A stretch of DNA of 64,000 bases, from the NCBI GenBank assembly GCA_016873295.1, contig VGXM01000008.1, positions 1 through 64,000 of the forward strand, given 5' to 3'. Shown here one piece after another: positions 34,441-44,200 of this stretch. Below the pieces are notes generated by a model that saw only the letters and a list, made by a program, of their open reading frames with translations, was not told the DNA's origin and did not search any database. The translations under genes and the position numbers were made by a program. Source of the stretch: Phycisphaerae bacterium (GTDB taxonomy: Bacteria > Planctomycetota > Phycisphaerae > Phycisphaerales > UBA1924). Each line of letters begins with the position of its first letter. Within the stretch, counting starts at the first letter, position 1.

Positions 34441-35175
34441 TCAAGGATGGGCGTTGGCGCCGGCCGCGGACGCCTTGGGCGAAGGACCCGCCGCGCCGTG
34501 GGGCGGGGGGCGGTGGCTGGCGTCGCCGCCGCCCGCGAGGCCCGCGAGGCACTGGACGAACACCTGGTTGGCCAGGCTGGTGGGCGAGCGCTCGCCCTCG
34601 GGGTCGTACCAGCGGTAGAGCCAGTTGAGGGAGCCGAAGAGGCACATGGTGGCGGCGCGGCGGTCGAGCCCGGCGTCGCGCCCGCGCGACTCGATGATCC
34701 GCCCGATGATCGACCGGGCCAGCTCGTAGTACTCGCGCCGCACGCGGCGCACCTGCTCGTAGGCGTCGCCCGACAGCGCGTCGAGTTCGTGCGAGCAGAC
34801 CTTGAGTGCGGCCAGGTTGCCGGCGACGTAGAGGACGTGGGTGCGGACCAGGACGCGGAGCTGCTCGATGGGGTCGTCGACGCCGCAGAGGCGCGCCTTC
34901 ACCTCGGTCAGCAGCTCGCTGAAGGCGTGGAACTGGATGCGGAAGAGGAGGTTCTCCTTGCCGGCGACGTAGTGGTAGAGGCCGGCGAGGCTCAGCCCGG
35001 ACTCGCGCGCGATCGTGCGCATGGAGGCGCGCTCGTAGCCGTCGCGGGCGAAGACGCGGGTGGCGGTGGCGAGGAGCCTGTCGAGACGGTCGTCGCGGAG
35101 GGCGCCGCGGTCCGGGGCGCGCGTGATCGCATTCCGTTCGGATCTGAACACGCGTTCGCTTTTCCTGGTGTCCAT
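34441..35175 (-). CDS. TetR/AcrR-family transcriptional regulator
   Basis: A 244-residue regulator. The N-terminal helix-turn-helix domain has LLATATRVFARDGYERASMRTIARESGLS, split as helix 1 and the recognition region LAGLYHYVAGKENLLF. The C-terminal ligand domain includes SHELDALSGDAYEQV and FGSLNWLYRWYDPEG, a style seen in regulators of fatty-acid and aromatic CoA metabolism. The start is ATG 35175. It faces away from the benzoyl-CoA operon across a 249-bp spacer holding a promoter and an inverted repeat, so it probably represses that operon until a CoA thioester binds; this is inference. Confidence 0.88.
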   Translation of the reverse strand: MDTRKSERVFRSERNAITRAPDRGALRDDRLDRLLATATRVFARDGYERASMRTIARESGLSLAGLYHYVAGKENLLFRIQFHAFSELLTEVKARLCGVDDPIEQLRVLVRTHVLYVAGNLAALKVCSHELDALSGDAYEQVRRVRREYYELARSIIGRIIESRGRDAGLDRRAATMCLFGSLNWLYRWYDPEGERSPTSLANQVFVQCLAGLAGGGDASHRPPPHGAAGPSPKASAAGANAHP

Positions 35176-35258
35176 CCGAGTCCCCCCGTCCGCTGGGCCG
35201 GGGCGTGCGGGCCGTTCGCCGGCGGGAAGGGGTGTTCGCAGTACCCCGCCGAAGCGGC

Positions 35259-35288
35259 TTGACAGGCGTATGCGGATTAGTCTATCCT
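35259..35288 (+). promoter_or_regulatory. Sigma-70-type promoter of the benzoyl-CoA operon
   Basis: TTGACA at 35259-35264 and TATCCT at 35283-35288, 18-bp spacer, in an A/T-richer patch of an otherwise GC-rich region. It lies about 135 bp upstream of the oah start and points along the operon. Confidence 0.65.
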
Positions 35289-35291
35289 GTT

Positions 35292-35318
35292 TCAAAGGGA
35301 TGCACAAGTCCCCTTTGA
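35292..35318. promoter_or_regulatory. Inverted repeat, candidate TetR operator
   Basis: TCAAAGGG (35292-35299) and its reverse complement CCCTTTGA (35311-35318) with an 11-nt centre, starting just after the -10 box. Position over the expected transcription start fits a repressor site for the divergent TetR protein. Confidence 0.6.
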
Positions 35319-35424
35319 GCCGTCCCGCGGGGGGCGGCCGCGGACGACCGTCGGGTCAGAACGCGTGTTCGAGATTCGGCGGGTTTTCGCGAGGTGGGGG
35401 CGTCCCGGCACTTGGAGCGGCGCC

Positions 35425-36612
35425 ATGAACCTGTTCCCGACCCGTGAGCCGTCGGAGTTGAGCCTGAGCGAGGTGTCGTACGAGAAGCGCGACTGGGTGG
35501 CGCGGGTGACGATCAACCGCCCGCACAACTACAACGCGTACAGCACGCCGGCGCTTCGGGAGCTGGCGCGGGCGTTCCAGGACGCGTCGTGGGACGACCG
35601 CGTGGCGGTGGTGGTCTACACGGGCTCGGGGCACGACGCCTTCTGCACGGGCGGGGACGTGAAGGAGTATCAGAAGGCGTACACCCAGAAGCCCCGCGAC
35701 TACTGGAAGTACATGTGCTGCTTCAAGGAGTACATCGAGTCGATCACGAACTGCGCCAAGCCCGTCCTCGCGCGGCTCAACGGCATGGCGGTCGGCGGCG
35801 GCAACGAGAGCCAGCTCGCCTGCGACCTGGCGGTCATGGGCGAGCACACCTACGTCGGGCAGGTGGGCACGGGCGTGGGCTCGGTGGCCTGCGGCGGGGC
35901 GACGCAGTGGCTCCCGATCACCGTGGGCGATCGGCGGGCCCGCGGGATGCTCTACCTCAACGGGCGGTACCCGGCGTACACGGCGCTGGGGATGGGGCTG
36001 GTCAACGCCGTGGTGCCCACGGTGCGCGGGCCGGATGGCAACTTCCGCACCGCGTTCACGGGGGGGCGGACGAGCCTGGCGCAGTGGAACACGGACCCGT
36101 GGGAGCAGCCCTTCGCCTCGCGGGCAACGCCCGAGGAGATCTCCAAGGCGCTCAAGGGGAAGGACGGGTACACGATCGACCTGTCGGCGTTGGACGCGGT
36201 GGTGAAGGACCTGTGCGACCAGGTCGTGAACAAGTTCTTCGAGTGCACGCGGTACACCAAGGCCCAGACGAACTTCTGGAAGGACCTGTCGTGGCACGCG
36301 ACGGTCTCCCACGCCCGCGACTGGCTGAGCACGCACTACACGAGCCTGGAGCCGCACGAGGGGATGACCGCGTTCGTGGAGAAGCGCAAGGCCGACTACG
36401 TGGGCATGCGCGCGCGGGCCGCGGAGCCCGAGGGGAGCAGCGAGTTCCTGTGGGGCCCGAACCGGCGGACGTGCCCGGCGTGCGACGCGCGCTGGCTCCC
36501 GGCGTTCCTCGATCACTGCGGTCGGTGCGGCGCCAGGCTGGCCCCGGCGGACCGGGAAGCGGAGCGGGTGGGGAGCGGGCACGCCTCGCCCGCGAGGGAT
36601 GGCGCGCGATGA
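35425..36612 (+). CDS. oah: 6-oxocyclohex-1-ene-1-carbonyl-CoA hydrolase
   Basis: Ring-opening enzyme of the benzoyl-CoA pathway: it adds water to 6-oxocyclohex-1-ene-1-carbonyl-CoA and cleaves the C-C bond to give 3-hydroxypimelyl-CoA. The crotonase-fold protein of 395 residues has INRPHNYNAYSTPALREL, FCTGGDVKEYQ, the oxyanion region NGMAVGGGNESQLACDLAVMG, and the long C-terminal half typical of Oah (WKYMCCFKEYI, SHARDWLSTHY). An extra C-terminal zinc ribbon, CPAC-x17-CGRC, follows about residue 350. ATG 35425 is preceded by GGAGCGG; the stop overlaps the next start as ATGA. It is the first gene of the operon. Confidence 0.93.
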   Translation: MNLFPTREPSELSLSEVSYEKRDWVARVTINRPHNYNAYSTPALRELARAFQDASWDDRVAVVVYTGSGHDAFCTGGDVKEYQKAYTQKPRDYWKYMCCFKEYIESITNCAKPVLARLNGMAVGGGNESQLACDLAVMGEHTYVGQVGTGVGSVACGGATQWLPITVGDRRARGMLYLNGRYPAYTALGMGLVNAVVPTVRGPDGNFRTAFTGGRTSLAQWNTDPWEQPFASRATPEEISKALKGKDGYTIDLSALDAVVKDLCDQVVNKFFECTRYTKAQTNFWKDLSWHATVSHARDWLSTHYTSLEPHEGMTAFVEKRKADYVGMRARAAEPEGSSEFLWGPNRRTCPACDARWLPAFLDHCGRCGARLAPADREAERVGSGHASPARDGAR

Positions 36613-37361
36613 CGAGCGGGGCACGACGAGCGCTGGTGACGGGCGGGAGCAGCGGCATCGGCCGCGCCGTCGCCGAGACGCTCGCCCGCGACGGGTTCGA
36701 CGTGGGCGTCCTGCACGTGGGCGACTCGGGGGAAGGGTCGGCGGTGGTGGGGCGGATCGAGTCGCTGGGTCGGCGGGGGTGGTCGCGGGTGTGCGACGTG
36801 CGCGACTCGGCGAGCGTCAACGCCGCCTTCGGGGCCTTCGCCTCGCGGTTCGGGGGGCTGGAGGCGCTGGTCAACAACGCCGGGATCTTCCGCGACGCCA
36901 TGGTCTGGAAGATGAGCGACGAGCAGTGGCGCGAGGTGATCGACGTGGACCTGACGGGGGCCTTCCACTGCGCGCGGGCGGCGTCGGGGCTGATGCGGGC
37001 GGCGAACCCGGGATCGTGGGGCTCGATCGTGAACGTGTCGAGCATCAACGGGCTGCGGGGCAAGGCGGGGCAGACCAACTACGCCGCCGCCAAGGCCGGG
37101 CTCATCGGGCTCACCAAGTCGCTGGCGCGGGAGCTGGCGCGGAGCGGCGTGACGGTGAACGCGGTGGCGCCGGGGCTGATCGAGACGCCCGCGACGGCGG
37201 GGCTGCCGGCGGAGGTCCGCGAGCGGGCGGCGGGCGAGATCCTGCTGGGGCGCCTGGGGCAGGTTCAGGACGTGGCGGAGCTGGTGGCGTTCCTGTGCGG
37301 GGAGCGGGCGAGGTTCATCACGGGTCAGGTCATCAAGGTGGACGGCGGGCAGTACATCTGA
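36609..37361 (+). CDS. Short-chain dehydrogenase/reductase (FabG/BzdZ-like)
   Basis: A 250-residue classical SDR: cofactor motif TGGSSGIG near residue 11, NNAG near 83, catalytic Ser in VNVSSINGLRG, Tyr-x3-Lys in TNYAAAKAG near 155, and a C-terminal ITGQVIKVDGGQ. It is translationally coupled to oah (ATGA) and followed by dch after 15 bases. A short-chain dehydrogenase (bzdZ) also occurs in the Azoarcus benzoate cluster. It probably oxidises or reduces a hydroxy/oxo-acyl-CoA of this route, but the exact substrate is open. Confidence 0.82.
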   Translation: MTSGARRALVTGGSSGIGRAVAETLARDGFDVGVLHVGDSGEGSAVVGRIESLGRRGWSRVCDVRDSASVNAAFGAFASRFGGLEALVNNAGIFRDAMVWKMSDEQWREVIDVDLTGAFHCARAASGLMRAANPGSWGSIVNVSSINGLRGKAGQTNYAAAKAGLIGLTKSLARELARSGVTVNAVAPGLIETPATAGLPAEVRERAAGEILLGRLGQVQDVAELVAFLCGERARFITGQVIKVDGGQYI

Positions 37362-37376
37362 CCCCGGAGGTCGCGG

Positions 37377-38138
37377 ATGGGCGCGTTCATCAAGGTCGAG
37401 ACGGAGGGCGGGGTGGCGACCGTCACGCTGGACCGGGCCCCGGTCAACGTGCTGCACATCCCGATGATGGCGGAGCTGAACGAGGCGCTGGGCCCGCTGG
37501 CCCGGGCCAACCTGGCGGCGGTGGTGCTGCGGGCGGAGGGCAAGGCCTTCTGCGCCGGGGTGGACGTGGCGGACCACACCCCCGAGCGGGTGGGGGAGAT
37601 GATGCGGCTGTTCCACGGGATCTTCCGGCGCCTGTGGGCGATCGACGCGCTGACCGTCGCGCTCGTGCACGGGGCGGCCCTTGGGGGCGGGTGCGAGGTG
37701 GCGTGCGCCTGCGACGTGGTGCTGGCGTCGGAGCGGGCCAAGTTCGGGCAGCCCGAGGTGCAGGTCGGGGTCTTCCCGCCCGTGGCGGCGGCGATCCTGC
37801 CCCTGCGGATCGGGTGGGCCAAGGCGGTGGAGGTTGTGGCGGCGGGCGAGACGATCGACGCGGCGGAGGCCCTGCGGATCGGGCTGGCCAGCCACGTGTA
37901 CCCGGCGGAGCAGTTCGCGGATCGGGTCGGGGCGTACGTGGGGCGTCTGGCGGGGATGTCGCGCCCGGTGGTGCGGGCGGGCAAGCGCGCCACCCTGATC
38001 GCGGCCCGCCCCCGGATCGCCGAGCACCTTGACCGGGCCGAGCGGGCGTACCTGGACGAACTCATGAAACTGTCGGACGCGCACGAGGGGATCGCGGCGT
38101 TCCTCGGCAAGCGCGCGCCGGCGTGGACCCACGCGTAG
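37377..38138 (+). CDS. dch: Cyclohexa-1,5-diene-1-carbonyl-CoA hydratase
   Basis: Adds water to the diene made by benzoyl-CoA reductase, giving 6-hydroxycyclohex-1-ene-1-carbonyl-CoA. A 253-residue crotonase: LDRAPVNVLHIPMMAEL, AEGKAFCAGVDVADH, the oxyanion loop HGAALGGGCEVACACD and FGQPEVQVGVFPPVAA. The DRAPVNVL and VADHTPE details fit the Dch group rather than plain enoyl-CoA hydratases. A good GGAGG lies upstream of ATG 37377. It lies between the SDR and the had gene. Confidence 0.9.
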   Translation: MGAFIKVETEGGVATVTLDRAPVNVLHIPMMAELNEALGPLARANLAAVVLRAEGKAFCAGVDVADHTPERVGEMMRLFHGIFRRLWAIDALTVALVHGAALGGGCEVACACDVVLASERAKFGQPEVQVGVFPPVAAAILPLRIGWAKAVEVVAAGETIDAAEALRIGLASHVYPAEQFADRVGAYVGRLAGMSRPVVRAGKRATLIAARPRIAEHLDRAERAYLDELMKLSDAHEGIAAFLGKRAPAWTHA

Positions 38139-38162
38139 GCGTGGGATCGGAAAGGGGCGGAC

Positions 38163-39185
38163 ATGAAAGCGGCGGTCTTCCACGGGGCGGAGAAGGGGCT
38201 CAAGATCGAGGACATCCCGGTGCCGACGGTGGGCCCGGACCAGGCGCTGGTGAAGGTGGCGGCGTGCGGGGCGTGCCACACCGACCTGCACTACATCGAG
38301 CACGGGGTGCCCACGTTCAAGAAGCCGCCCATCGTGCTGGGGCACGAGGCGTCGGGCATCGTCGAGGAGGTCGGGCCGGCGGTGACGAACGTGAGGAAGG
38401 GTCAGCGGGTGCTGATCCCGGCGGTGCTGACGTGCGGGAAGTGCGCCTTCTGCCGCCAGGGGCGTGAGAACATCTGCGCCGACATGAAGATGCTGGGGAA
38501 CCACTTCGACGGGGCGTACGCGGAGTACGTGGCGGTGCCGACGAAGGACCTGCTGGACCTGCCCGAGTCGGTGCCGCTGGCGGAGGCGTGCATCATCGCG
38601 GACGCGCTCTCGACGCCCTACCACGCGGTCAAGAACCGGGCCAACGTGCGTCCGGGCGACACGGTGGTGGTGTTCGGGTGCGGGGGCGTGGGGATCAACG
38701 CGGTGCAGCTGGCGGCCCTGGCGGGCGGGCAGGTGATCGCGGTGGACATCAGCGAGCGCAAGCTCGAGTGGGCGACCAGGTTCGGCGCGGTCAAGACCGT
38801 CAACGCCTCGAAGGTGGAGAGGGTCAGCAAGGAGATCAAGAAGCTGACGGGGGGCGGTGCGGACATCGTGATGGAGGTGATCGGGAACCCCAGGACGTTC
38901 GAGGAGGCGTTCGAGAGCGTGCGGATCGGGGGGCGGCTGGTGGCGGTGGGGTACACGCACGAGGCGTCGGCGATCGTGCCGGGCAAGATCATGTTCAAGG
39001 AGATCGACGTGGTGGGGTCGCTGGGGTGCCGCCCGGTCGACTACGTGCCGCTCATCCGGATGGTGGCCCAGGGGCGGATCGACCTGAAGGCGCTGGTGAC
39101 GCACCGGTTCCCGCTGGGCGAGATCCACCGGGCGTTCGAGGTGATGCACGAGGGCGTGTCGCTGCGGTCGATCGTGGTTCCGTAG
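38163..39185 (+). CDS. had: 6-hydroxycyclohex-1-ene-1-carbonyl-CoA dehydrogenase
   Basis: A 340-residue zinc-dependent medium-chain alcohol dehydrogenase. The catalytic zinc residues are ACGACHTD and GHEASG. The structural zinc site is CGKCAFCRQGRENIC near residue 90, and the NAD site is VVFGCGGVGINAV near 172. Between dch and the oxidised-ring hydrolase step it would convert the hydroxy group to the ketone used by Oah. Zinc ADHs are hard to assign alone; the call rests on the neighbours. GGAAAGG precedes ATG 38163. Confidence 0.85.
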   Translation: MKAAVFHGAEKGLKIEDIPVPTVGPDQALVKVAACGACHTDLHYIEHGVPTFKKPPIVLGHEASGIVEEVGPAVTNVRKGQRVLIPAVLTCGKCAFCRQGRENICADMKMLGNHFDGAYAEYVAVPTKDLLDLPESVPLAEACIIADALSTPYHAVKNRANVRPGDTVVVFGCGGVGINAVQLAALAGGQVIAVDISERKLEWATRFGAVKTVNASKVERVSKEIKKLTGGGADIVMEVIGNPRTFEEAFESVRIGGRLVAVGYTHEASAIVPGKIMFKEIDVVGSLGCRPVDYVPLIRMVAQGRIDLKALVTHRFPLGEIHRAFEVMHEGVSLRSIVVP

Positions 39186-39198
39186 ACGGGAGTTGCGC

Positions 39199-40443
39199 GT
39201 GCCGGAGGCGGCGGTCAAGCGAGTCGAGATCAAGTCCGCGGAGCGGCTGCGGGCGTTGATGCGCGACTATTTCCTGGACCTCGACGCCGCCGCCGCCAGC
39301 GACGAGCGCCGCGTGGCGTGGTGCACGTCGGTGGGCCCCTGCGAGATCCTGTCGGCGTTCGGGTTCGCGACGTACTTCCCCGAGAACCACGGGGCCCTGC
39401 TGGGCGCCCGGCGGCTGAGCCACGAGCTGATCCCCCGGGCCGCGGGGATCGGCTACTGCCCCGAGTCGTGCTCGTACATGAACAGCGACATCGGGTGCGC
39501 CCTGTCGGGGCGCAGCCCGCTGCGGGACGTCTACGGGATCGAGGGCCCGCCCAAGCCGGACCTGCTGGTGTACAGCACCAACCAGTGCCGCGAGGTGCAG
39601 GACTGGTTCGAGTTCTTCGGTCGGCGGGAGGGCGTGCCTTCGCTGGGGATCCGCCCGCCCCGGCACCTGGGCGAGGTTACGCCCGAGCACGTGGCGCTGG
39701 TGCGCCGGGAGCTGGTCGACCTGATCGGACAGATCGAGGGTCGGTTCGGGCTGGTGCTGGACTCGGACCGGCTCGAGGAGGCGGTGAGGCTGTCGAGCCG
39801 GGCCAGCGCCCTGTGGGGCGAGGTGCTGGCAACGGCCCGGGCCCGCCCGGCGCCGCTGACGTTCTGGGACGGCGCGGTGCACATGGCGCCCGTGGTGCTG
39901 ATGCGGGGCTCGCGGGCCGCCATCGACTACTACGAGACGCTGCTCTCGGAGATGTGCCAGCGTGTCACGTCGGGGGCGGGGGCCGTGCCGCGAGAGAGGT
40001 GGCGGATCTACTGGGAGGGGATGCCCATCTGGCCCCGCCTGCGGGAGCTGTCGGAGAAGTTCCAGTCCCTGCGGGCGTCGGTGGTCGCGAGCACGTACTG
40101 CAACTCCTGGGCCTTTGCGCCCTACGCCGGCGGCGACCCGCTGGAGTGGATGGCCCGCACGAGCATCGAGATCTTCATCAACCGCGACGAGGTCACCAAG
40201 CAGGCGTTCCTGGTGGACATGGTGCGGCGCTTCGAGATCGACGGCGTGATCTTCCACAACGCCCGCACCTGCCCCAACAACACCAACTCCCGCTTCGGCA
40301 TGCCCCAGCGGCTGCGGGAGGGGCTGGAGTTGCCGGTGCTCGTGATCGACGGCGACCTCTCCGACCTGCGCTTCTTCTCCACGGCCCAGACCATGACCAA
40401 CCTGGAGGCGTTCGTCGAGCAGCTGGAAGGGGGGGCGCGATGA
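39199..40443 (+). CDS. HgdB/BcrB-family [4Fe-4S] protein (second module)
   Basis: A 414-residue member of the benzoyl-CoA reductase / 2-hydroxyacyl-CoA dehydratase component family. Conserved cysteines occur in WCTSVGPCEIL, IGYCPESCSYMNSDIGC, STNQCREVQDW, STYCNSW and HNARTCPNNTN. It pairs with the ASKHA activase just downstream (ATGA overlap) but has no second subunit beside it. Options are an extra reductase or dehydratase acting on another aryl or hydroxyacyl-CoA, or a double-cubane cluster protein, which also works as one subunit plus one activase. GTG 39199 is chosen for its GGGAG eight bases upstream; TTG 39193 is possible. Confidence 0.8.
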   Translation: MPEAAVKRVEIKSAERLRALMRDYFLDLDAAAASDERRVAWCTSVGPCEILSAFGFATYFPENHGALLGARRLSHELIPRAAGIGYCPESCSYMNSDIGCALSGRSPLRDVYGIEGPPKPDLLVYSTNQCREVQDWFEFFGRREGVPSLGIRPPRHLGEVTPEHVALVRRELVDLIGQIEGRFGLVLDSDRLEEAVRLSSRASALWGEVLATARARPAPLTFWDGAVHMAPVVLMRGSRAAIDYYETLLSEMCQRVTSGAGAVPRERWRIYWEGMPIWPRLRELSEKFQSLRASVVASTYCNSWAFAPYAGGDPLEWMARTSIEIFINRDEVTKQAFLVDMVRRFEIDGVIFHNARTCPNNTNSRFGMPQRLREGLELPVLVIDGDLSDLRFFSTAQTMTNLEAFVEQLEGGAR

Positions 40444-41270
40444 GCGAGCCTCTCTTCGCCGGCGTCGACGCGGGTTCCTCGGCCACCAAGTGCGTGTTGG
40501 TGGACGCGGCGGGGCGGTGCCTGGGGCACGGGATCGCGCCGTCGGGGTTTGACTACGCCATCGCGGCCGACCAGGCGCTCAACCGGGCCCTCGACGCCGC
40601 GGGGGCCAAGCGCGACCGGATCGAGCGGTGCGTGTCGACGGGGTACGGGCGCGAGCGGGTGGAGCAGGCGACGCGGCGGGTGACGGAGATCACCTGCCAC
40701 GCCCGCGGCGCGTTCGAGTGGTACCCGCAGGCGCGGACCATCGTCGACATCGGCGGGCAGGACACCAAGGTCATCCGGCTCAACGCCCACGGTCACACGG
40801 CGGACTACCGCATGAACGCCAAGTGCGCGGCGGGGACGGGCACCTTCCTGGAATCGATCGCGGTGCGCCTGGCCCTGCCCCTGTCGGAGATCGACGGGCT
40901 GGCGATGCGCTCGACGGGGCGGCTGGTGATGAACAGCTACTGCACGGTCTTCACGAGCACGGAGGTGCTGGAGCGGATCAAGGAGGGGCAGCCGCACGAG
41001 GAGATCGCGATGGGGCTCTTCCGGGCCATCGCGTCCCGGGTTGCGGAGATGATGTCGGCGCGGGACGGAGCGGTGGCGGCGACGGGCGGGGTGGTGACGC
41101 ACTGTCGGGCGATGGTGAAGGCGCTGGAGGAGGTGCTCGGGGTCGGGGTGCTGCTGCCGCCGCTGCCCCAGCACGCCGGGGCCTTCGGGGCGGCCCTGCT
41201 GGCGATGAAGCCCGACGACGCCGAGCCGGCGCCGCGTTCGCTGTCGCTGGAGGTGATCAGGCCATGCTGA
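40440..41270 (+). CDS. ASKHA-family ATPase activator (HgdC/BcrA-like)
   Basis: A 276-residue ATPase that drives low-potential electron transfer to its partner. Motifs: GVDAGSSATKCVLVD at the N-terminus, STGYGRE, TEITCHARGA, DIGGQDTKVI near 105, the [4Fe-4S] ligands KCAAGTG near 128 and NSYCTVFTSTEV near 168, then ATGGVVTH. Coupled by ATGA to the HgdB-like gene, so the two form a unit separate from the bcrCBAD set further down. The next start (41264) overlaps its stop. Confidence 0.88.
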   Translation: MSEPLFAGVDAGSSATKCVLVDAAGRCLGHGIAPSGFDYAIAADQALNRALDAAGAKRDRIERCVSTGYGRERVEQATRRVTEITCHARGAFEWYPQARTIVDIGGQDTKVIRLNAHGHTADYRMNAKCAAGTGTFLESIAVRLALPLSEIDGLAMRSTGRLVMNSYCTVFTSTEVLERIKEGQPHEEIAMGLFRAIASRVAEMMSARDGAVAATGGVVTHCRAMVKALEEVLGVGVLLPPLPQHAGAFGAALLAMKPDDAEPAPRSLSLEVIRPC

Positions 41271-44200
41271 GGGCGGGCCATCTCGGGGTGCATCCGCCCG
41301 GGGCGCTGGGCGTGGCGTTCTACGTGCACGCGGGGGCGGAGTGCTTCATCGGGCGCGCCGGCGACGGCATCACGCCCGTGCTGAAGGAGCGTGGTCACCT
41401 GATGCTGGAGGAGGGGGGAGCGGCCCGCCCCGTGCCGCTGGGCGGGCGGATCTTCACCAACCTGCTCGAGGCCGACGCGCGGGGCGCATTGCCCGAGGTG
41501 CTGCTGGCGTGCTGCACGCCGGCGCAGGTGCCGTCGCTGCTGACCGACCTGGTGCGCTTCGTGGAGAGCCTCGCCGAGCGCGGGCTGGTGCGGCGCGCGG
41601 AGGACCTCGCGCTGCGCTTTCCGATCGTCGTGCTGCTGCCCAACGGCATCCTGGCCGACCAGTCGGCGCGGATCTACCGCGAGCAGCTCACCGAGTCGCT
41701 GCTGCTGGGGCGCCTGCCCGGGCTCGACACGTCCGTGGTGGACGCCCTGTGCGATCGGCTCGTGCGCGGCGTGGCGATGCAGGCGGGCGGGCGGCGCGGC
41801 AGCGGCGCCGACACCGTCTACCTCCGCAAGCCCAAGGGCTCCATCATCTTCGCGGGCGGCGGCGCCGCGGAGCAGGAACGCGTCGACGCCGTGCTCGCCG
41901 CCCACGACTACCCCGCGACGCTCGTCCGCGGCGTGCCCGCCTCGCGCATCGAGTTCGACAAGGCGATGATCTCCATCGTCCTGAACGTGGGCGGGCTGAT
42001 CCACACCGTCCGCACGGACGGCGAGCTGATCGACCTGCGGATGGGCGACCTGTGCAAGGACGAGAGCAAGGCGGAGTTCGTGGCGCGGGCGACGCGGGCG
42101 GTCTTTGACGTGGGGCGCTCGTGCGGGGCCTATGCGGAGGCGGATTCGTACGACGCGGTCTGGGCGGAGCACCGGGCGACGATCCTGCGCTTCGCGGACC
42201 ACGTCACCAGCTCGCTCAAGAACTTCCGCGACGCGCTCGACGCGGGGCTGGACAGCGTCGCCCTGATGCCCAACGAGGAGTGGATCCTGACGCCGCTCAT
42301 GGCCTGCGCGGCCCGCGCGGGCATGGCGGGCGAGGAAGCGCTCTTCCGCGGGCTGGCGGGGAGCGTGCGCGAGAGCATGGCGAGGGCCATCCGCCGCCGG
42401 AAGGCCGGACCGGAGGGAGAGGCCCGGGAGGGACGCGGCATGAAGCTCACGGCCCAGCGGAACATCGCGATCGAGCTGTTCGAGTCGGGCGTCGAGGACC
42501 TGGTGCTCGTGGGCACGATGCTCGACAGCGACCACCTCATCAAGCTGGAGCTGACCATCCACCTTCCCGACGAGCAGATCGTGCGGAGCCGGCTGGACAT
42601 GATCCGGGCCCCGTTCCCCGTCTGCCGCGAGGTGGAGGGGATCGCCGACCGCCTCGTGGGCCTGCGGGTGCAGCGGGGCGTCCTCAACGAGATCGCGGCG
42701 CGGATCGGCGGGCGCGTGGGGTGCTCGCACATCAAGGAGATCGCGACCAACATCATCTACTTCGCGGCGTCCTACACCATGCGCCGTCGCGCGGGGCTGG
42801 ACCTGGTCGGCGTCGACTCCATGTACATCCCGACGGAGGAGAAGTTCCGGCGCACGCGCGAGCTGCTGTGCAACTCGTGCCTGGCCTACAGCCAGACCAC
42901 GCCTCTCGGGATCGACGTGCGGATGGGCATCCAGCGCGTGGGCGAGGAGCACTCGTGCGCCATCCCGCTGGGCGAGGTCGAGCCCTCGCTGGGCGTGGTG
43001 CTCCGCGAGCGGGCCCGGCGCTGGGGCGAGCGGGTGTACATCCGGCACCGCGACGGCGACGCCGTCGTCGAGTTCACCTGGAACCAGTTCGCGCACCGCG
43101 TCTTCCAGATCGCCCGGCACCTGCTGGACCTGGGACTGCGGCCGGGCGACCGGGTCGCCACGCTGTGCGAGAACCGGGTGGAGATGTACGCCCTGGAGCT
43201 GGCGGTGATGTCGATCGGCGGGGTGTGCGTGCCCATCTTCGCGGGGTACCACGCCCCGCAGGTGGCCTATGTGCTGCGGCACGCCCGCCCGCGGTTCCTG
43301 GTCGTCTCGGGGCCGCACCAGTTGGAGAAGATCGAGCGCGATCGGTACCCGTGGATCGAGCGGGTCTTCTGCATCGACGTCACGCCGGGCGCGCGGGCGT
43401 GGGGTGCCCACGACTTGGGCGCGCTCACGGGCGAGGGCGGCGCGCCGCCCGGCCGGCTCGAGACGCGCGTCCAGGCCGTCAAGCCCCAGGACCGCGCCCT
43501 GATCATGTACACCTCGGGCACGACCGGCTCGCCCAAGGGGGTGTGCCTGGCCCACCGCAACCTCATCTCGCAGCAGAAGGCCCTCTCGCTGCTCTGGGAC
43601 GTGACCGAGCGCGACGTGTTCCTGAGCTACCTCCCCTGGCACCACTCCTTCGGCGGGCTCTTCGAGCGCCTCATGACGCTCTACAGCGGCGCCGAGCTGT
43701 GCCTGGACGACGCCCGCGGGCGCGACATCGAGCGCCTCATGGAGAACTGGCGGACGTTCCGACCGACGGTCTTCTTCAGCGTGCCCCGCGTGCACGGGCA
43801 GGTCGTCGCGTTCTGTCGCGACAACGCGGAGGCGGCCGACCTGGTCTTCGGCGGGCGCCTGCGCTTCGTCTTCACCGCCGCCGCCCCGCTGCCGGCCCCC
43901 ATCGAGGCCGCCTACCGCGAGCACGGCGTGCCGGTGCTGGAGGGTTGGGGCCTCACCGAGACGTCGCCCTGCGTCACCGTGCGCACCGCCGAGCACCCCT
44001 GGCGGAGCGGGTACGTCGGGTTCCCGATCCCGGGCGTCTCCGTCCGCATCGGGCCCGACCAGCAGATCATGGTCAAGGGCCCGAACGTGATGGAGGGCTA
44101 CCTCGACGACGAGGAGGCGACGGCCCACGTCATCGACGCCGACGGCTGGTTCCACACGGGCGACCTGGGCGAGTTCACCAAGGACGGGCTCCGCATCCTC

